In this document: piece by piece, positions 16,927-25,734 of the stretch | Layout of the letters: the number at the start of each line of letters is the position of its first letter | Numbering within the stretch: the stretch's first letter is position 1 | Source: Pseudomonas fluorescens | GTDB lineage: Bacteria > Pseudomonadota > Gammaproteobacteria > Pseudomonadales > Pseudomonadaceae | Reading direction: 5' to 3' | DNA: 64,000 nt | Assembly: GCF_002022275.1 (NCBI RefSeq) | Contig: NZ_MSDF01000062.1 | Coordinates: 1 to 64,000, forward strand | Notes under the pieces: model-generated | What the model was told of the DNA's origin: nothing | Database searches by the model: none | Seen by the model: the letters and a program-made list of their open reading frames with translations, nothing else | Made by a program: the position numbers and the translations under genes

Positions 16927-17634
16927 ATGATGACAGACACCCCCGCGCACCCAGGCTTGATCTCCCTGCAAGGCATCGGCAAAAGCTATCAGTTGGCCGG
17001 GCAACACCTGCCCATTTTCAATGACGTGTGCCTGACCATCAGCCGAGGCGACAGCTGCGGCATTCTCGGCGCGTCCGGCTCCGGCAAAAGTACCCTGCTG
17101 AACATTCTCGGCCTGCTGGACTTGCCCAGTGGCGGCCAGTACCACTTCGCCGGGCACGACATTTTCAATGCCACCCCGGATGAGTTGGCGGCGATCCGTA
17201 ATCAGCAGATCGGCTTCGTGTTCCAGAGCTTCAACCTGTTGCCGCGCCTCAGCGCGCTGGACAATGTTGCGTTGCCGCTCAGTTATCGCGGGGTGTCGCG
17301 CCATGAATCGGTGGAGCAGGCACAACGCATGCTCCAACAGGTAGGCCTGGCCGAGCGCGCCCACCACCGCCCTGCCGACCTGTCCGGCGGCCAGCGCCAA
17401 CGCGTGGCGATTGCGCGCGCCCTGGTGGGCCGACCGTCGGTCATCCTGGCCGACGAACCCACCGGCAACCTCGACAGCACGACCGCCCAGGACATCATGG
17501 ATTTGCTGCTGGCGCTGAACCGTGAGCAGTCGGTCACGCTGATTATCGTCACCCACGACCCGCACATTGCCGAGCGCCTGGAGCGCAAGATTCTGGTGCG
17601 CAATGGTGTGGTGCAAGAGGCCGGGCGCCTATGA
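16927..17634 (+). CDS. ABC transporter ATPase (LolD/MacB type)
   Basis: A 235-aa nucleotide-binding protein with Walker A GASGSGKST, Q-loop FVFQSFNLLP, signature LSGGQRQRVAIARAL, Walker B VILADEPTGNLDS and the H-loop His in VTHD. The ADEPTGNLDS form places it in the MacB/LolD branch, where the pump takes substrate at the periplasmic face. An in-frame ATG at 16930 is an alternative start. Its last bases overlap the permease gene (ATGA). Together with the three following genes it forms a trans-envelope exporter. Confidence 0.92.
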   Translation: MMTDTPAHPGLISLQGIGKSYQLAGQHLPIFNDVCLTISRGDSCGILGASGSGKSTLLNILGLLDLPSGGQYHFAGHDIFNATPDELAAIRNQQIGFVFQSFNLLPRLSALDNVALPLSYRGVSRHESVEQAQRMLQQVGLAERAHHRPADLSGGQRQRVAIARALVGRPSVILADEPTGNLDSTTAQDIMDLLLALNREQSVTLIIVTHDPHIAERLERKILVRNGVVQEAGRL

Positions 17635-18830
17635 GCCTGCGGGTCGAACAGAGCCTGAGCCAGTTGCTGCATGAAGCCTTCGTCAGCCTGCGCACCCTGG
17701 GCAAACGTTCGGTGCTGGCGCTGTTGGGCATTGTAATCGGCAGCTCATCGGTGGTGGCGCTGATTAACATCGGCCATAACGCGGCGGTGGATGCCGCGAT
17801 GATTTTCAAGGACATGGGCACCGACACCCTGGTCGCCCAGTTCCCGCCCAAGGGCAACAGCACCGCACCGATGCGCGCCAGCCTCGACCTTGAGGCAGTG
17901 CGCCGGGCGGTGCCGGGCATCGCGCATATCGGCGCACTCACGCAGTTCAGCGGGCCCATCGTGTTCAATGGCCGCACGGTCAACGCCACCTTTGTGGGCA
18001 GCACCCCGGACCTCAAAAGCGCCATGCGTCTGGCCGTGCGCGAGGGGCGTTTTTTATCGCCGTTTGATGCCAACGACACCTACGGCGTGATCGGCGACCA
18101 GATCGCCCAGGCCCTCGGCTCGCCCGGCGCCCCGCTGAAACTGGGCGACCGCGTGCGCATCAACGATTACCTGTTCCTGATCGTCGGCATCCTGCACAGC
18201 CAGCCCCGGGCCATGCTGATGCCGGTGCAAGCCAACGATTCGCTGTTTATCCCGGCGCAGGGCATGCGCCGCATCTACCCGACTCCGCAGATCGGCAACG
18301 TGGTGATCCGCGCGGCGCCGGGCGAGGACATGGAACGCATTGCCCGCGAGGCCGCCAACGCCTTGGGCCAGCAACTGATCGAGCATGATGTCGACATCCA
18401 GGTGCCCCAGCAAATGATCGATGGCATGACCCGGCAAAGCCGTACCTTCGCTTATCTGTTATTGGCGTTGGGTGCGATCTCCCTGGTGGGCGGCGGTGTC
18501 GGGGTGATGAACGTGATGTTGATGAACGTGTCGGAACGCCGCCGTGAAATCGGCATCCGCATGGCCTTGGGCGCGCGCCAGCGGGATATCCGCAACCTGT
18601 TTTTGCTCGAAGCCGTCACCCTCACCGCCGTCGGCGCGCTGTGTGGCGCGGTGCTGGGCATGACCGCCGCGTGGCTTTATGCGTGGCTGTCGGGCTGGGC
18701 GTTTGCGTTGGCGGCCGCCGCCCTGCCGTTGGGCGTGGGCAGCACCTTGCTGGTGGGCTTGTTCTTCGGCATCTACCCGGCGGTCTCGGCCTCGCGGCTG
18801 CAACCGGTGGAGGCCTTGCGCGATGAATAA
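17631..18830 (+). CDS. ABC transporter permease (MacB-like FtsX fold)
   Basis: A 399-aa permease with the MacB/FtsX four-helix plan: one membrane segment near residues 25-45 (SVLALLGIVIGSSSVVALINI), a large periplasmic domain of about 220 residues, then three segments. GVMNVMLMNVSERRREIGIRMALGARQRDI is the FtsX-family coupling signature. In MacB the ATPase is fused to this part; here it is a separate upstream gene. Its end overlaps the outer-membrane gene by 8 bases. Confidence 0.9.
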   Translation: MSLRVEQSLSQLLHEAFVSLRTLGKRSVLALLGIVIGSSSVVALINIGHNAAVDAAMIFKDMGTDTLVAQFPPKGNSTAPMRASLDLEAVRRAVPGIAHIGALTQFSGPIVFNGRTVNATFVGSTPDLKSAMRLAVREGRFLSPFDANDTYGVIGDQIAQALGSPGAPLKLGDRVRINDYLFLIVGILHSQPRAMLMPVQANDSLFIPAQGMRRIYPTPQIGNVVIRAAPGEDMERIAREAANALGQQLIEHDVDIQVPQQMIDGMTRQSRTFAYLLLALGAISLVGGGVGVMNVMLMNVSERRREIGIRMALGARQRDIRNLFLLEAVTLTAVGALCGAVLGMTAAWLYAWLSGWAFALAAAALPLGVGSTLLVGLFFGIYPAVSASRLQPVEALRDE

Positions 18831-20304
18831 ATGGCTCGTGTGGCTCGCGCTGGTGAGCCTGCCTGTGGCGGCGGCGGACGTGGTGATCAACCCGTCGGCG
18901 CCGAGCACCACGCGCAGCGGCTACGACCGGGGCGTGTCGTTCAACGCCCAGGCCACCACCCTGACGCTGGGCGACGCGGTGTACCTGGGTTTGCGTAACA
19001 ACCCGGCGATCCGCAGCGCCTACCTGCAACGCGTGGCGCAAAAATTTGACCTGCGGGTGGCCGAAGACGTGTTCAACCCCAAGCTGACGCTCAACAGCTA
19101 TTACCGCAACAGCCGAGGCTCGGCCGATAACTCACGCAATGCCAACCTCGCGCCCAACGCGACCTTGCTCGGCGAATACGGTACCCGCCTGAGCATGGCC
19201 TGGACCCAACAACTGAACAACGCCGACCGCGCCGGCCGCTACCGCAGCGACGGCCTCGACCTGGCGCTGATCCAGCCGCTGATGCGCGGCGCCGGGTGGG
19301 ACGCCACCACCGCGCCGCTGCGCCTGTCGCGTTTGTCGGAGCAGGCCAACCGCTTGAACCTCAAGGCCACTGTGGCGCAGACCATCAGCCAGATCATCGC
19401 CACCTACCGCGAGTTGCTGCGCGCTCAGGAGCAGTTGAGCATCGTGCAGGATGCGCTCAAGCGCTCCGGCACCTTGCTGGAGGTGAACAAGGCGCTGATC
19501 GCCTCGGGGCGCATGGCCGAGTTCGAAATCGTGCAGACCGAGGCCGACATCGCCACCCAGCAACTCGGCGTGGAAGAAGCCCAAAACCAACTGGACACCA
19601 GCCGCCTGGCGCTGCTGCGCCTGCTGGCCCTGGACTTGTCAACGCCCATCCGCGCCAGCGAGGCACTGGAGGCCAAGCCGATGACAATCGACAAGCGCCA
19701 GGCCTTCAACCTGGCGCAAACCCAACAGCCGGAATACCTCGCCGCCCTGCTCGGCAGCCAGCAGGCCGACCTTAACCTGGTGATCGCCAAGGACTCCGGC
19801 CGCTGGCAGGTGGACCTGGTGGCCGGCGCCAACCAGATCCGCGATGCCTACAGCAACAACGACAACGGCAACAACAATAACCGCACGTGGAACAGCTATG
19901 CCGGGGTGCAGGTGCAGATTCCCATCGGCGACATCAGCACGCGCCAGGCCGAAGTGCGCGCGCGGGTAAATGTGGAGGATCAGGAGGTGCGGATCACCGA
20001 TGCGCGCCAGGAGCTGGAACGCAACGTCAACGACGTGGTGCGCGACCTCGGCACGCGCTGGCGCCAGTATGAAATTTCCCAGCGCGCCGTGGAGCTGTCG
20101 CGGCGCAAGATCGAGATCGAGCGGGAAAAACTCAGCGCCGGGCGCTCCACCAACTTTCAGGTGCTGAGTTTCGAGACTGACTTGCGCAACGCCGAAAACG
20201 CACAGCTGAACGCGCTGATCGCTTATTTGAACGCCCAGACCCAGCTCGACTTGACCCTGGGCATGACGCTGGAAAGTTGGGAAATCGCCCTCAATGACTA
20301 CTAA
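18823..20304 (+). CDS. TolC-family outer-membrane efflux protein
   Basis: A 493-aa protein with an N-terminal signal (WLVWLALVSLPVAAADV). Two long helical OEP halves follow (e.g. YLGLRNNPAIRSAYLQRVAQKFDLRVAEDVF, LNLKATVAQTISQIIATYRELLRAQEQLSIV, ELERNVNDVVRDLGTRWRQYEISQRAVELSRRKIEIEREKL, each seen in part). No lipobox is present, so it is TolC-like rather than NodT-like. The start at 18823 overlaps the permease stop. It provides the outer-membrane duct of the exporter. Confidence 0.85.
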   Translation: MNKWLVWLALVSLPVAAADVVINPSAPSTTRSGYDRGVSFNAQATTLTLGDAVYLGLRNNPAIRSAYLQRVAQKFDLRVAEDVFNPKLTLNSYYRNSRGSADNSRNANLAPNATLLGEYGTRLSMAWTQQLNNADRAGRYRSDGLDLALIQPLMRGAGWDATTAPLRLSRLSEQANRLNLKATVAQTISQIIATYRELLRAQEQLSIVQDALKRSGTLLEVNKALIASGRMAEFEIVQTEADIATQQLGVEEAQNQLDTSRLALLRLLALDLSTPIRASEALEAKPMTIDKRQAFNLAQTQQPEYLAALLGSQQADLNLVIAKDSGRWQVDLVAGANQIRDAYSNNDNGNNNNRTWNSYAGVQVQIPIGDISTRQAEVRARVNVEDQEVRITDARQELERNVNDVVRDLGTRWRQYEISQRAVELSRRKIEIEREKLSAGRSTNFQVLSFETDLRNAENAQLNALIAYLNAQTQLDLTLGMTLESWEIALNDY

Positions 20305-21535
20305 TAGAAAATACCTGTTGGGTGCCTTGCTGGTCGTGCTGCTGGCGGGCGCGGCTATCACCCTGCGCAGCCCCGCCACCGGCCAGGCGCCTGCGGCCGA
20401 GCAATGGCTGGCGGTGAAACTCGACCCGTTGGTGCATCAGATCGGCTTGGTGGGCAAGATCGAGCCGGAAAGCACCTTGATCCTCACCGCGCCGTTTGAC
20501 GGCAATGTATTGGCCAATCTGGTGGAGCAAGGCCAGCGGGTCGACGCCGGGCAGGTATTGCTGCGCATGGACCCGGCCACCCTTGAAATACAACTGCGCG
20601 ACGCCCTGTCCGCCCAGCTCAAGGCCCGGCGCACCGTGCAGGAGATGCAGGACTGGGACAGCGGCCCCACGGTCAGCCGTGCACGCCGCAGCCTGCGCAC
20701 CACGGAGATGACCGCCGGCAACACCCAGCGCAAACTCACCGAAAGTGAAAACCTGTTCAAACGCGGGATCATCCCGCGCAATGAACTCGATGACCTCAAG
20801 CAACAGACCCAGCAGCAACAGCTCGACCTCGCCGCTGCACGCAGCGAGCTGCAACAGGCGCTGGATCAGGGCAAAGGCGAGTACCGCCAGATCGCCGAGA
20901 TGGAGCTGACCAACACCACCGTGAAATACGACGCGCTGCGCACATTGCTCGACGGCAAGGAGGTCAAGGCACCGTTCTCCGGCATCGTGGTGCCTGCGCC
21001 CGGCGGTAACGTATCGCCGGCCGCGGGCAACACCAGTACGCCGGTGCAGGCAGGCAGTAAAGTGAGCCAGGGCCAGGTGTTGTTCGGGCTGGCAAATATC
21101 GAGCGGCTGAAAATTGTCGCCAGGGTCTCGGAGCTGGACATCAACCAGTTGCATCAGGGCCAGGCGGTGGAAGTGATGGGTGATGGCTTTGATGGCGAAC
21201 GCTTGCACGGCTCTGTCAACGTGGTCAGCGGCCTGGCGATTGCCAGCGACAGCCAGGGCAGCGCGCAATTTCCGGTGACCCTGTCGATCCCCACGCTCAC
21301 GCCGCAGCAGTTGCAGCGGGTACGGCTGGGGATGAGCGCGCGGTTGACCATCGTGACGTACAACAATGAGCAGGCGATGGTGGTGCCCGCGCAAGCGATC
21401 AGTGGGGGTGAGGTGGAGTACCGAGAGGCGATGGATAAAGCCGTGGAACGGATAAAGGTGACAACCGGGCAATCGACGCCGCAGGGCGTCGAAGTCTTCG
21501 GCCTCAAACCCGGCTTTGTGAAAATTGGAGGTTGA
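20294..21535 (+). CDS. HlyD/MacA-family periplasmic adaptor
   Basis: A 413-aa membrane-fusion protein. A single N-terminal anchor (YLLGALLVVLLAGAAITL) precedes a lipoyl half-domain (GNVLANLVEQGQRVDAGQVLLRMDP), a coiled-coil hairpin (about residues 95-200, rich in Gln/Leu), the second lipoyl half (KAPFSGIVVPAPGGNV) and beta-barrel/proximal domains. The start overlaps the TolC-like stop by 11 bases. The gene order ATPase-permease-OMF-adaptor is unusual, since the adaptor more often comes first. Substrate unknown. Confidence 0.88.
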   Translation: MTTNRKYLLGALLVVLLAGAAITLRSPATGQAPAAEQWLAVKLDPLVHQIGLVGKIEPESTLILTAPFDGNVLANLVEQGQRVDAGQVLLRMDPATLEIQLRDALSAQLKARRTVQEMQDWDSGPTVSRARRSLRTTEMTAGNTQRKLTESENLFKRGIIPRNELDDLKQQTQQQQLDLAAARSELQQALDQGKGEYRQIAEMELTNTTVKYDALRTLLDGKEVKAPFSGIVVPAPGGNVSPAAGNTSTPVQAGSKVSQGQVLFGLANIERLKIVARVSELDINQLHQGQAVEVMGDGFDGERLHGSVNVVSGLAIASDSQGSAQFPVTLSIPTLTPQQLQRVRLGMSARLTIVTYNNEQAMVVPAQAISGGEVEYREAMDKAVERIKVTTGQSTPQGVEVFGLKPGFVKIGG

Positions 21536-21548
21536 AACACCAATCCCC

Positions 21549-21637
21549 TGTGGGAGCTGGCTTGCCCGCGATAGCGGTGGGGCAGCCATTATTGTGTTAG
21601 CTGACAGTCCGCCATCGCAGGCAAGCCAGCTCCCACA
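21549..21637. repeat. REP pair hairpin
   Basis: TGTGGGAGCTGGCTTGCCCGCGATAGCGG faces CCGCCATCGCAGGCAAGCCAGCTCCCACA. It fills the gap between two convergent genes and ends one base before the stop of the flavoprotein gene. Confidence 0.85.
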
Positions 21638-21638
21638 G

Positions 21639-23033
21639 TTAGAGGTGTGTGAGTTTGGCGGCGAGTGCCTTGGCTTGCAGCGCCACATCCGTGACAGCAG
21701 TACTTTCCCACCACACCCCGCGCAACGGCGGGCCCATGGCAAACAGTCGCCCGCTCACCTGACCTTGAGCATCAACGACCGCCCCCGACTTATCCGCCGC
21801 AATCCCCAACGCCAACGGCCCAGGCCTGATCAACCCGCGCTTGAGCAACTGCTGCGGCAACGGTTTGGCCACACGGCGCCAGTCATATTCAATACCGCTG
21901 GAGTTGATCAGCGCCGCGCCCGACACCTCAACCACCGCCTGCTCGCCGCGATGCCGCAAACGGATACTCACCCCCTCCTGCGAGGGCACCAAGCCCTTGA
22001 ACGACGCCGCCTGAATCCGCAGCCGCCCTTCCCCGTGCAGCCGCGCGACCAACTGCGCGCTCAACGGCGGCGAGCGGTGGTGATGGCTTTCCCACCAGGG
22101 CCGGACATGGCGCACGAACTGGCGTTTTTCGGCTTCACTGGCCTGGCTCCACAAGCGCCCGATGTGCGCGCGCACGGTGTCCAGCGGTGCTTGCCAATCG
22201 ATGCCTTGTTCCTGCGCGATTCGGCATTGCCGGCGGACTTCGCGCAGCAGTTGCCGAGGGCTGCGCAGGCTGTGGTCGTCAGCGAGAAAGTCGACCCAGC
22301 CCGGTGGCTGGCGACGCACATGGGGCAACAGGCCGTGACGCGAGAAAATCTCGATGGGCCCGCGATGGCCAGCCTGTTCCAGGGACACCACGGCATCCAC
22401 CATGGTCAGCCCGGAACCGATGATCAGCACCGTCGCCTGTGGGTCGATCTGCGCCATGGTGTTGACGTCCCACGGGTCCACCGCCGCCGCATTCAAGCCG
22501 CTGGATTCGGTCTGTGGCGTGCGCGCCGCCGGGAACATGCCGGTGGCCAATACCGCGTGTGCACCACGCAATTGCTCACCGTTATCGAGCGTCAGCTCGA
22601 TGGACGTCTCGTCCACTTGCAGGTCAACCACTTCGGCGCGGATGTGCTCGACGGTGGATGCGGACGACACCTTGGCCTCGGCCAGGCGCTGCTGGGCGTA
22701 CACACCGAAAATTCCGCGTGGCGGGAACAGCTCGCTGATCGGCACGTGCTGTTGGTCCGACTCCGGCCAACCTCCCGCGCCAATGTAATCGGTGAGCCAT
22801 TGGGTCAGATCATCGGGGTTGTCCGGGTCAACGCTCATGCGCGCCGCGTTGCCATTCAGCGTATGGCCCAACTCGACCGCGCTGTAGGCCTCGCCACGGC
22901 CAAGCTCGGCGCGCGGTTCGATCACCAGAATCTGCCGTTTGCCAGGGGAACGCAGCAATTGCACGGCCAGCATCGTGCCGCTCAGGCCGCCGCCGATGAT
23001 CAAGACATCAGCGTTGCGGGTGGATTCAGTCAT
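21639..23033 (-). CDS. FAD/NAD(P)-binding protein, sulfur cluster
   Basis: A 464-aa protein with an N-terminal Rossmann motif VLIIGGGLSGTMLAVQLL and ELGRGEAYSA following the first strand. A second dinucleotide-binding segment lies near residue 200 (ATVLIIGSGLTMVDAVVSL). It matches the FAD-NAD(P)-binding family related to hydroxylating monooxygenases (SidA/NAD_binding_9 type), and GHTLNGNAARMSV resembles its active-site loop. It lies downstream of the sulfonate-type monooxygenase genes in the same direction, so a role in organosulfur metabolism is likely but unproven. It could be transcribed separately, since a REP pair and 98 bases separate the groups. Confidence 0.75.
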   Translation of the reverse strand: MTESTRNADVLIIGGGLSGTMLAVQLLRSPGKRQILVIEPRAELGRGEAYSAVELGHTLNGNAARMSVDPDNPDDLTQWLTDYIGAGGWPESDQQHVPISELFPPRGIFGVYAQQRLAEAKVSSASTVEHIRAEVVDLQVDETSIELTLDNGEQLRGAHAVLATGMFPAARTPQTESSGLNAAAVDPWDVNTMAQIDPQATVLIIGSGLTMVDAVVSLEQAGHRGPIEIFSRHGLLPHVRRQPPGWVDFLADDHSLRSPRQLLREVRRQCRIAQEQGIDWQAPLDTVRAHIGRLWSQASEAEKRQFVRHVRPWWESHHHRSPPLSAQLVARLHGEGRLRIQAASFKGLVPSQEGVSIRLRHRGEQAVVEVSGAALINSSGIEYDWRRVAKPLPQQLLKRGLIRPGPLALGIAADKSGAVVDAQGQVSGRLFAMGPPLRGVWWESTAVTDVALQAKALAAKLTHL

Positions 23034-23131
23034 GCAGGTTCGCCCTTACTGTTTACCCAGATAAATATCATGCACATCGTTCCATCCAGTATCCCGCAAG
23101 CCGCCTCAGGATGCATAGCCGAGCGCGACAC

Positions 23132-23833
23132 CTAGCTCAAACGTTTAAAACCCGGCAGCCCGTTGAATAACTTGCGCAGCCTGCTGGTCGCCACTTCACT
23201 GTGATCACGTTGCGCCGAAGCCGGGCTTTGCGGAAACGCCAAGCCTTGGCCGCTGCTCAGCCACTGATCGATCACTGCTGCCAAGCCGCCGCGCCAGTGC
23301 GTGCCCTCTTCGCTCCACAACAGCGTTTCGCCGTAAGGTTGCCACCAGCGCTGCCGATGTTCCGCCGGGTCTGTGGGGCCGAGTAACCCGGCAAAATCCA
23401 CCCGATTGGCGGCGTGCCAGTGACGCACCTGCTGAGGGTTCTGCACATACGAATGCGTGGGACGAATACGCCATAGCTGCTGGTAAAGCACCTCCGGCTC
23501 AAGGTCATCGGCCAGGGTCAGCGCCTGCCCGCCAACGACCTGGGCCGCGAGCGCCAGCAGCAACAGATTGGGTTCAAAGGCACCGCTGAGCGCAAGCCGC
23601 GATTGCTCGTTGAAGCCTTGCTGGCGCAGGCCATCGGCGAGGCGTTCGACATCACGCAACACATCGATCCAGCGCCATGCATACCACTGGCCCTGTCGCT
23701 TGTGGCGCAGCGCCGTGTGCAGCGGCGTGATCTGCGCCCAGTGGTGCAGGTGTTCCAGGGCCTGTGGCAGGTTTTCGAGCAATTCGGCAGGCCATTCCAG
23801 GACCAGCGGGCGTTTGAGTTCGTGCACGCGCAT
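23132..23833 (-). CDS. Truncated adenylate-forming (AMP-binding-like) protein
   Basis: A 233-aa protein resembling only the N-terminal third of acyl-CoA synthetases: LRHKRQGQWYAWRWIDVLRDVERLADGLRQQGF and LLLLALAAQVVGGQALTLADDLEPEVLYQQLWRIRPTHSYVQ follow the start of an AMP-binding domain (shown in parts). The phosphate-binding loop (T/S-S-G-T-T-G) and all later core motifs are absent, so it should not adenylate by itself. The frame is open and regular without sign of decay, so it may be a conserved short form. The start at 23833 follows GGAG at 10 bases. It lies between the flavoprotein gene and the monooxygenase. Confidence 0.6.
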   Translation of the reverse strand: MRVHELKRPLVLEWPAELLENLPQALEHLHHWAQITPLHTALRHKRQGQWYAWRWIDVLRDVERLADGLRQQGFNEQSRLALSGAFEPNLLLLALAAQVVGGQALTLADDLEPEVLYQQLWRIRPTHSYVQNPQQVRHWHAANRVDFAGLLGPTDPAEHRQRWWQPYGETLLWSEEGTHWRGGLAAVIDQWLSSGQGLAFPQSPASAQRDHSEVATSRLRKLFNGLPGFKRLS

Positions 23834-23909
23834 AGGGGTGATGCTCCTATTGGGTAATGGGGCGTGCGGTGGTCCGCTGGCTGGATTATTTGGATCAACA
23901 CCGGGCCAA

Positions 23910-23998
23910 TGTGGGAGCTGGCTTGCCTGCGATGGCAGTCTTCCAGTTGACACTTTTGTAGCTGACAGGCCGCTATCGCAGGCAAGCCAGCTCCCACA
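23910..23998. repeat. REP pair hairpin
   Basis: TGTGGGAGCTGGCTTGCCTGCGATGGC at the left and GCTATCGCAGGCAAGCCAGCTCCCACA at the right, between two same-strand genes; it may separate their mRNAs. Confidence 0.85.
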
Positions 23999-24016
23999 TT
24001 GACCGAGGTGTTTCAG

Positions 24017-25396
24017 TTAGAGCGTGGTGGCCTTAAGGTCGCGGTAGCCGGCGCCCGGGTGGTTCGCGCCCAGTCGCGCGCCTTCGCCGAATAGCTTCTC
24101 GCGTAACGTGCCCTGAGCATACTCAGTCTTGTACACACCACGCTTCTGCAACTCGGGCACCAACAAGTCCACGGCGTCGATAAAGGTCTCATGGGTCAAC
24201 GCGTAAGCCAGGTTGAAGCCGTCCACGTCGGTCTCTTCGACCCACTCCTGCAAGAGGTCCGCGACCGTTTCCGGGCCGCCGACAAACAGCGGGCCAAAGC
24301 CGCCAATACCTACCCAGTCGGCCAGTTCATTCGGCGTCCAGACCTTGTTCGGGTCGGCGGTGGAAAACGCTTCCACCGCCGATTGAATGGCGTTGGTGTG
24401 CACGTGCTTGAGCGGCTCGTCCGGCTTGAACTGGCTGAAATCGATACCGGTCCAGCCGGAGATCAACGCCATCGCGCCCTCGTAGCTGACGTAGGATTTG
24501 TACTCTTCAAACTTGGCTTTGGCCTTGGCATCAGTCTCGCCGACGATCACCGTCTGCAAATTGAAGATCAGGATTTTCTTCGGATCACGCCCGGCCTCGG
24601 CGGCGCGGCGGCGGATGTCGGCGACGGTCTTTTTCAGCAGAACCTTGGACGGTGCGGCGACAAACACGCATTCGGCCTGCTCGGCGGCGAACTGCTTGCC
24701 ACGGCTGGACGCGCCGGCCTGGTAGAGCACCGGCGTGCGCTGCGGCGAGGGTTCGCACAGGTGAATGCCGGGCACCTGGAAGTGTTTGCCGACGTGGCGG
24801 ATTTCGTGGATTTTGCTCGGGTCGCTGAAAATTCGGCGCTCACGGTCACGCAGTACCGCGCCCTCTTCCCAACTGCCTTCCCAGAGTTTGTAGCAGACCT
24901 CCAGGTATTCCTCGGCGTAGTCATAGCGCGCGTCGTGCTCAGTCTGGGCTTTCTGGCCGAGGTTCTTGGCGCCGCTTTCCAGGTAAGAAGTGACGATGTT
25001 CCAGCCGATGCGGCCTTTGGTCAGGTGGTCAAGCGTGGAAAGCCTGCGGGCAAACGGATACGGATGTTCAAACGACAGCGACGCTGTCAGGCCAAACCCC
25101 AGGTGTTCGGTGACCAAAGCCATCGGCGCGATCAGCGACAGCGGGTCGTTGACCGGCACCTGGGTCGCCTGGCGAATCGCCGCGTCGCCATTGCCGTTGT
25201 ACACGTCATAAATGCCCAGCACGTCGGCGATAAACAGGCCGTCGAACTTGCCGCGCTCAAGGATTTTGGCGAGGTCGGTCCAGTATTCCAGGTCCTTGTA
25301 CTGCCACGAGCGGTCACGCGGGTGCGCCCAGAGGCCGGGGGATTGGTGGCCGACACAGTTCATGTCGAAGGCATTCAAGCGGATTTCACGGGACAT
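24017..25396 (-). CDS. LLM-class FMN-dependent monooxygenase (NtaA/SnaA/DszA family)
   Basis: A 459-aa bacterial-luciferase-like flavin monooxygenase that needs FMNH2 from a separate reductase. Seen features are IRLNAFDMNCVGHQSPGLW at the start, NIVTSYLESGAKNLG, VLYQAGASSRGKQFAAEQAECVFVAAPS read in parts, and FVGGPETVADLLQEW near the C-terminus. All are landmarks of the NtaA/DszA branch, whose members cleave C-S or C-N bonds in sulfone- or chelate-type substrates. The ATG shares one base with the stop of the upstream gene (TGATG). With SfnB upstream, an organosulfur substrate is likely. Confidence 0.85.
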   Translation of the reverse strand: MSREIRLNAFDMNCVGHQSPGLWAHPRDRSWQYKDLEYWTDLAKILERGKFDGLFIADVLGIYDVYNGNGDAAIRQATQVPVNDPLSLIAPMALVTEHLGFGLTASLSFEHPYPFARRLSTLDHLTKGRIGWNIVTSYLESGAKNLGQKAQTEHDARYDYAEEYLEVCYKLWEGSWEEGAVLRDRERRIFSDPSKIHEIRHVGKHFQVPGIHLCEPSPQRTPVLYQAGASSRGKQFAAEQAECVFVAAPSKVLLKKTVADIRRRAAEAGRDPKKILIFNLQTVIVGETDAKAKAKFEEYKSYVSYEGAMALISGWTGIDFSQFKPDEPLKHVHTNAIQSAVEAFSTADPNKVWTPNELADWVGIGGFGPLFVGGPETVADLLQEWVEETDVDGFNLAYALTHETFIDAVDLLVPELQKRGVYKTEYAQGTLREKLFGEGARLGANHPGAGYRDLKATTL

Positions 25397-25722
25397 CAAA
25401 GCACTCCGTTGAGGTGGTAGTTGCCGACGACCTGGTATTTGTGGCGCAACGGATCATCCAGCGTCGGCGGCAGCGCGGTGCGCTGCCCGGTCAATTCGAA
25501 TTCGGTGGCGCTGGCGAACAGCAAGGCTTCAGCGGCGGCGATTTGCGCTTCTATGGCTGCGACCGGGCTCGGCTGGGTTTCAGCGCGTTCCAACAAGGCG
25601 GCGGCGACATCGACACGGATCTGCCAGTCGCCGAAGCGGCTGATCACATAGGGGTCATCGCTTTTGCCGACATGGCGCAGGGTGTTGTCCAGCAGTTGGC
25701 GCGCGAGGTTGAGTGGGGTCAT
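25396..25722 (-). CDS. 108-aa acyl-CoA-dehydrogenase C-terminal-domain-like protein
   Basis: A small helical protein. Its last residues (LRHKYQVVGNYHLNGVL) parallel the C-terminus of the SfnB gene just upstream (ARWKYHLIGNFVLNGV). The middle (AAIEAQIAAAEALLFASATEFELTG) matches the C-terminal helix bundle of acyl-CoA dehydrogenases (AETALLASSKLFELAG in SfnB). It thus looks like a stand-alone C-terminal domain, perhaps a subunit or a duplicated remnant kept in frame. It lies 12 bases after sfnB and is coupled to the monooxygenase. In family terms it is like short SfnC-type entries, but I cannot confirm this. Confidence 0.6.
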   Translation of the reverse strand: MTPLNLARQLLDNTLRHVGKSDDPYVISRFGDWQIRVDVAAALLERAETQPSPVAAIEAQIAAAEALLFASATEFELTGQRTALPPTLDDPLRHKYQVVGNYHLNGVL

Positions 25723-25734
25723 GAATAAGGTTCC

